A stretch of DNA of 10,056 bases from Gammaproteobacteria bacterium (lineage in GTDB: Bacteria > Pseudomonadota > Gammaproteobacteria > Pseudomonadales > Azotimanducaceae), in the NCBI GenBank assembly GCA_027295975.1, contig JAPUJX010000511.1, positions 1 to 10,056 on the forward strand. Direction: 5' to 3'. Shown here piece after piece: positions 7,139-10,056 of this stretch; the stretch's first letter is position 1, and each line of letters opens with the position of its first letter. The translations under genes were made by a program, and so were the position numbers. The notes under the pieces are model-generated. The model made no database searches and was not told the DNA's origin. It saw nothing but the letters and a program-made list of their open reading frames with translations.

Positions 7139-10056
7139 ATGGCGTTTTCCAGGTTATTGGTGGCAAATCGAGGCGAGATCGCCATCAGGGTGGCGCGTGC
7201 CGCGACAGAGCTTGGCATTGGATCGGTGGCGGTCTATTCCGAAGACGATGCCTCGAGCCTGCATGTCAGGAAAGCCGACGCGGCCGTTGCCCTCGAAGGC
7301 AGCGGGGTGGCCGCGTACCTCGACGGCACGCAACTCATCGGTGTAGCTCTCGATCAGGGCTGTGATTCCATCCACCCCGGTTATGGCTTCTTGAGCGAAA
7401 ACGCGGGGTTTGCAGCGGCTTGCGCCGCGGCTGGGCTTGTTTTTGTCGGACCTTCCACGCGGCTGCTCGAACTCTTCGGCGACAAGGTGAGGGCACGCAT
7501 ACAGGCTCGGGCGGTGGGTGTAAACGTGCTCGAGGGAAGTGAAAGATCCGTATCCGTCGAGGAAGCGGAGTGGTTCCTGGCGGATCTCAGCGTTGGTTCG
7601 GCAATGGTGATCAAGGCGGTTGGGGGTGGCGGCGGCCGCGGCATGCGAATTGTTGCCACGGTCGAAGAGGTGTCGGCGGCGTACGATCGCTGTGCTTCCG
7701 AGGCCCGCGCCGCGTTTGGCAACGATCGATTATATGTGGAAAGATTTCTTCCGAAAGCCCGCCATATAGAAGTGCAGATTCTCGGTGATGGCAACCGGGT
7801 GATCGATCTCGGCGAACGGGACTGCAGCGTGCAGCGTCGTCACCAGAAGCTGGTTGAGATCGCGCCTGCGCCCGGACTCGATGGCGACCTGCGTCGAGCA
7901 CTGATCGAATCGGCTCGATCCCTCGCCGGCTCGGTCAACTACGACAATATTGGCACGTTCGAGTTTCTGGTGGACGAGGCACGGAGCGAATTCGTATTTC
8001 TGGAGACGAATGCACGTCTGCAGGTGGAACACACCGTGACCGAGGAGGTGACCGGTGTCGACATCGTTGCGGCTCAGATCCGTCTTGCCGGTGGTGCTAC
8101 CCTGGCGGACCTCGGTCTGGTCGAGGCACCAGGGCCGCGCGGTTACGCGATACAGGCAAGAGTCAACATGGAGCGGATGGCAGCGGATGGTTCCACCGTG
8201 CCAACGGGTGGAAAACTCACCACGTTTGAAATCCCCTCGGGGCCCGGCGTTCGCACCGACACCTTCGGTTATGTCGGCTACACGACCAGTACCCGTTACG
8301 ATTCACTGCTGGCCAAGGTGATTTGCCATAGCGCTGTCGGGGGGTTTGATAACACCGTTCAGAAAACCTACAGGGCGCTTTCGGAGTTTCGCATCGATGG
8401 GGTCGAGACCAATATCGGCTTCCTGCAGAATGTCCTCTCCCATCCGATTTTTGCGGCGGGCGGATTACACACCGGATTTGTCGATGAGGAGTCGTCCGCT
8501 TTGGCGAAAGCCAGCGTGCACGATGCCCTCTTTTTCGACAGTACCCACACTCTGGCTGCGAAGACGCTCGCGGGTGCAAAGGTTGACGCAAACGACCCGT
8601 TGGCGGTGCTCACGTACGGTCAGGCTGCAGGCGGCGCGTCGATTACGGACTCCAGGGGCCAGACAGGATCGCAAAGGGAAGTTGTGCAGGTTTCGAGCGT
8701 GCCGGATGGAACGGTGGCTGTACCCGCACCGTTACAGGGTACGGTAGTTGCAATCGACGTGAACGAAGGTGACGCGGTTGTCGTTGGCCAACAACTCCTG
8801 GTGATGGAATCCATGAAAATGGAACACGAAATTCGCGCTGTCAGCAGCGGATTCGTGCGGCAACTCGGGGTTGCACTCGGCGATACCGTTCACGAGCAAC
8901 ACCCGCTGATGTTCATAGAAGAGACGGCGGTGCAAACCCGGCTCGATACCGCGAAAGACGATGTTGATCTCGATTACATTCGCCCGGATCTAGCGGAGAT
9001 CGTTGCGCGCCAGAACAAAACGTTGGATGTTTCCCGGCCAGAGGCCGTGGCCCGCCGGAGAAAAACAAATCAGCGCACGGCGCGGGAGAATGTGGAGGAT
9101 CTCTGCGATTCCGGAACGTTCGTGGAGTATGGCTCACTGGTGTTGGCGGCGCAGCGCCGCCGTCGTTCCCTCGAGGATCTGATCGACCACACCCCGGCGG
9201 ATGGCATGATAACCGGGGTGGGTTCGATCAACGGGGCTATTTTCGGGGACCCGGACTCGCGGTGTGCGGTGATGTCTTACGATTACACCGTACTTGCCGG
9301 CACCCAGGGTGGGCAGAACCACCGAAAGACCGACCGCATGATCGATATCGCCGAGGAAGGCATGATGCCGATGGTGCTCTTCGCGGAAGGGGGCGGCGGC
9401 CGACCGGGCGACACGGACGGTTTGGGGGTCAGCACCCAGACGACGTTCTCGCGCTTCGCGCAACTCTCGGGCCTCGTGCCGATGGTCGGAATCACCTCGG
9501 GGCGCTGTTTTGCGGGCAATGCATCGCTGCTTGGTTGTTGTGACGTAATCATTGCGACGGCGAACTCGAACATCGGCATGGGCGGCCCGGCAATGATCGA
9601 AGGCGGGGGTCTCGGCATTTATACGCCGGAGCAGATCGGTCCAATGTCGGTGCAGGTGGCAAACGGGGTTGTGGACGTCGCCGTTGAAAACGAAACGGAG
9701 GCGGTGGCAGTCGCAAAACGGTATCTGGCTTATTTCCAGGGCCGGCTGGACACGTGGGAGTTTCCCGATCAACGCGCGATGCGTCGCATCGTGCCGGAGA
9801 ATCGATTGCGGGTGTACGACATCCGTGAGGTCATCAACACCATCGCGGACACTTCTTCCGTGCTGGAGATCCGCCGGGGTTTCGGGTTGGGTATGGTGAC
9901 TTCGCTCATCCGCATCGAAGGGCGTCCGGTGGGTGTTATCGCAAACAACCCGGCGCACCTCGGTGGTGCCATCGATTCCGACGCGGCGGACAAGGGCACG
10001 CGTTTCATGCAGTTGTGTGATGCCTTCGACGTTCCCCTTCTCTATCTATGCGACAC
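7139..10056 (+). CDS. Single-chain biotin-dependent acyl-CoA carboxylase (BC-BCCP-CT), C-terminus cut by window edge
   Basis: One uninterrupted frame of 972 codons runs from ATG 7139 (GGGGGAG just upstream) to the window edge. The enzyme would carboxylate biotin with bicarbonate and ATP, then pass the carboxyl group to an acyl-CoA. Residues 1 to about 445 are biotin carboxylase: LLVANRGEIAIRV (6-18), HPGYGFLSEN (79-88), K116, K159 before the GGGGGRGMR loop, RRHQK (233-237) and E289, N291, R293, E297 in ETNARLQVEH. These match the catalytic residues of E. coli AccC. Residues about 527-595 are the biotin carrier domain, with the biotinyl Lys560 in ESMKME. Residues about 620 onward are carboxyltransferase, with GGGGRPGD (751-758), SNIGMGGP (810-817) and the start of the second half (NNPAHLGGA). 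The stretch between BC and carrier is only about 80 residues, shorter than the BT domain of propionyl-CoA carboxylase alpha chains. The fused layout matches single-chain long-chain acyl-CoA carboxylases (LCC, about 1,080 residues), so about 100 residues are missing. The acyl-CoA substrate cannot be read from the sequence. Confidence 0.95.
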   Translation, partial: MAFSRLLVANRGEIAIRVARAATELGIGSVAVYSEDDASSLHVRKADAAVALEGSGVAAYLDGTQLIGVALDQGCDSIHPGYGFLSENAGFAAACAAAGLVFVGPSTRLLELFGDKVRARIQARAVGVNVLEGSERSVSVEEAEWFLADLSVGSAMVIKAVGGGGGRGMRIVATVEEVSAAYDRCASEARAAFGNDRLYVERFLPKARHIEVQILGDGNRVIDLGERDCSVQRRHQKLVEIAPAPGLDGDLRRALIESARSLAGSVNYDNIGTFEFLVDEARSEFVFLETNARLQVEHTVTEEVTGVDIVAAQIRLAGGATLADLGLVEAPGPRGYAIQARVNMERMAADGSTVPTGGKLTTFEIPSGPGVRTDTFGYVGYTTSTRYDSLLAKVICHSAVGGFDNTVQKTYRALSEFRIDGVETNIGFLQNVLSHPIFAAGGLHTGFVDEESSALAKASVHDALFFDSTHTLAAKTLAGAKVDANDPLAVLTYGQAAGGASITDSRGQTGSQREVVQVSSVPDGTVAVPAPLQGTVVAIDVNEGDAVVVGQQLLVMESMKMEHEIRAVSSGFVRQLGVALGDTVHEQHPLMFIEETAVQTRLDTAKDDVDLDYIRPDLAEIVARQNKTLDVSRPEAVARRRKTNQRTARENVEDLCDSGTFVEYGSLVLAAQRRRRSLEDLIDHTPADGMITGVGSINGAIFGDPDSRCAVMSYDYTVLAGTQGGQNHRKTDRMIDIAEEGMMPMVLFAEGGGGRPGDTDGLGVSTQTTFSRFAQLSGLVPMVGITSGRCFAGNASLLGCCDVIIATANSNIGMGGPAMIEGGGLGIYTPEQIGPMSVQVANGVVDVAVENETEAVAVAKRYLAYFQGRLDTWEFPDQRAMRRIVPENRLRVYDIREVINTIADTSSVLEIRRGFGLGMVTSLIRIEGRPVGVIANNPAHLGGAIDSDAADKGTRFMQLCDAFDVPLLYLCD

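Noticed and set aside
7154..9958. Reverse-strand open frames opposite the carboxylase (for example 9134-9958)
   Set aside because: The plus-strand frame encodes continuous, motif-rich carboxylase sequence; the opposite frames have no recognisable domains and are Arg/His/Pro-rich, as is usual for shadow frames in GC-rich coding DNA.

Overview
The window looks like chromosomal DNA of a Gram-negative, probably gammaproteobacterial, heterotroph. The base composition is moderately GC-rich, start codons have good Shine-Dalgarno sites, and there is a CRP-type palindrome. The gene set is fatty-acid or acyl-CoA and amine metabolism plus a DUF2339 membrane protein. The taxonomic guess rests on gene content only and is tentative. 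I see no mobile element, rRNA, tRNA or CRISPR array. All gaps between genes are under 300 bases.

Left part (1-2831), all on the minus strand and possibly one transcription unit read right to left: an SDR oxidoreductase (2831-2073), an Eis-like GNAT acetyltransferase (1972-755), and the N-terminal part of a DUF2339 multi-spanning membrane protein (671 to beyond the left edge). The gaps are 100 and 83 bases and I see no clear terminator in them.

Middle: a 238-base divergent region separates the SDR from a plus-strand APC-superfamily permease of the ethanolamine-permease (Eat) type (3070-4518). The permease converges, with only 5 bases between stop codons, on a minus-strand gene for a membrane-anchored 579-residue coiled-coil protein (6263-4524). 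That protein carries a recurring R-D-x-x-I-x-x-L motif. A perfect TGTGA-N6-TCACA site lies upstream of the coiled-coil gene.

Right part: a VOC-family (glyoxalase / extradiol dioxygenase fold) protein on the minus strand (6989-6447) is divergent, across 149 bases, from a very long plus-strand reading frame. That frame starts at 7139, stays open to the right edge and is cut off there. It encodes biotin carboxylase, a biotin carrier domain and carboxyltransferase in one chain. This is the layout of single-chain acyl-CoA carboxylases such as the long-chain acyl-CoA carboxylase (LCC) of Mycobacterium avium subsp. paratuberculosis. It is the largest and best-supported gene in the window.

The genes do not form an obvious single pathway. 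The SDR, the carboxylase and possibly the acetyltransferase fit acyl-CoA or small-molecule metabolism, and the permease would import ethanolamine or a related amine or amino acid. No ethanolamine ammonia-lyase (eutBC) is visible. I did not find a convincing new multi-gene system. The least explained element is the coiled-coil protein with its CRP-like upstream site.
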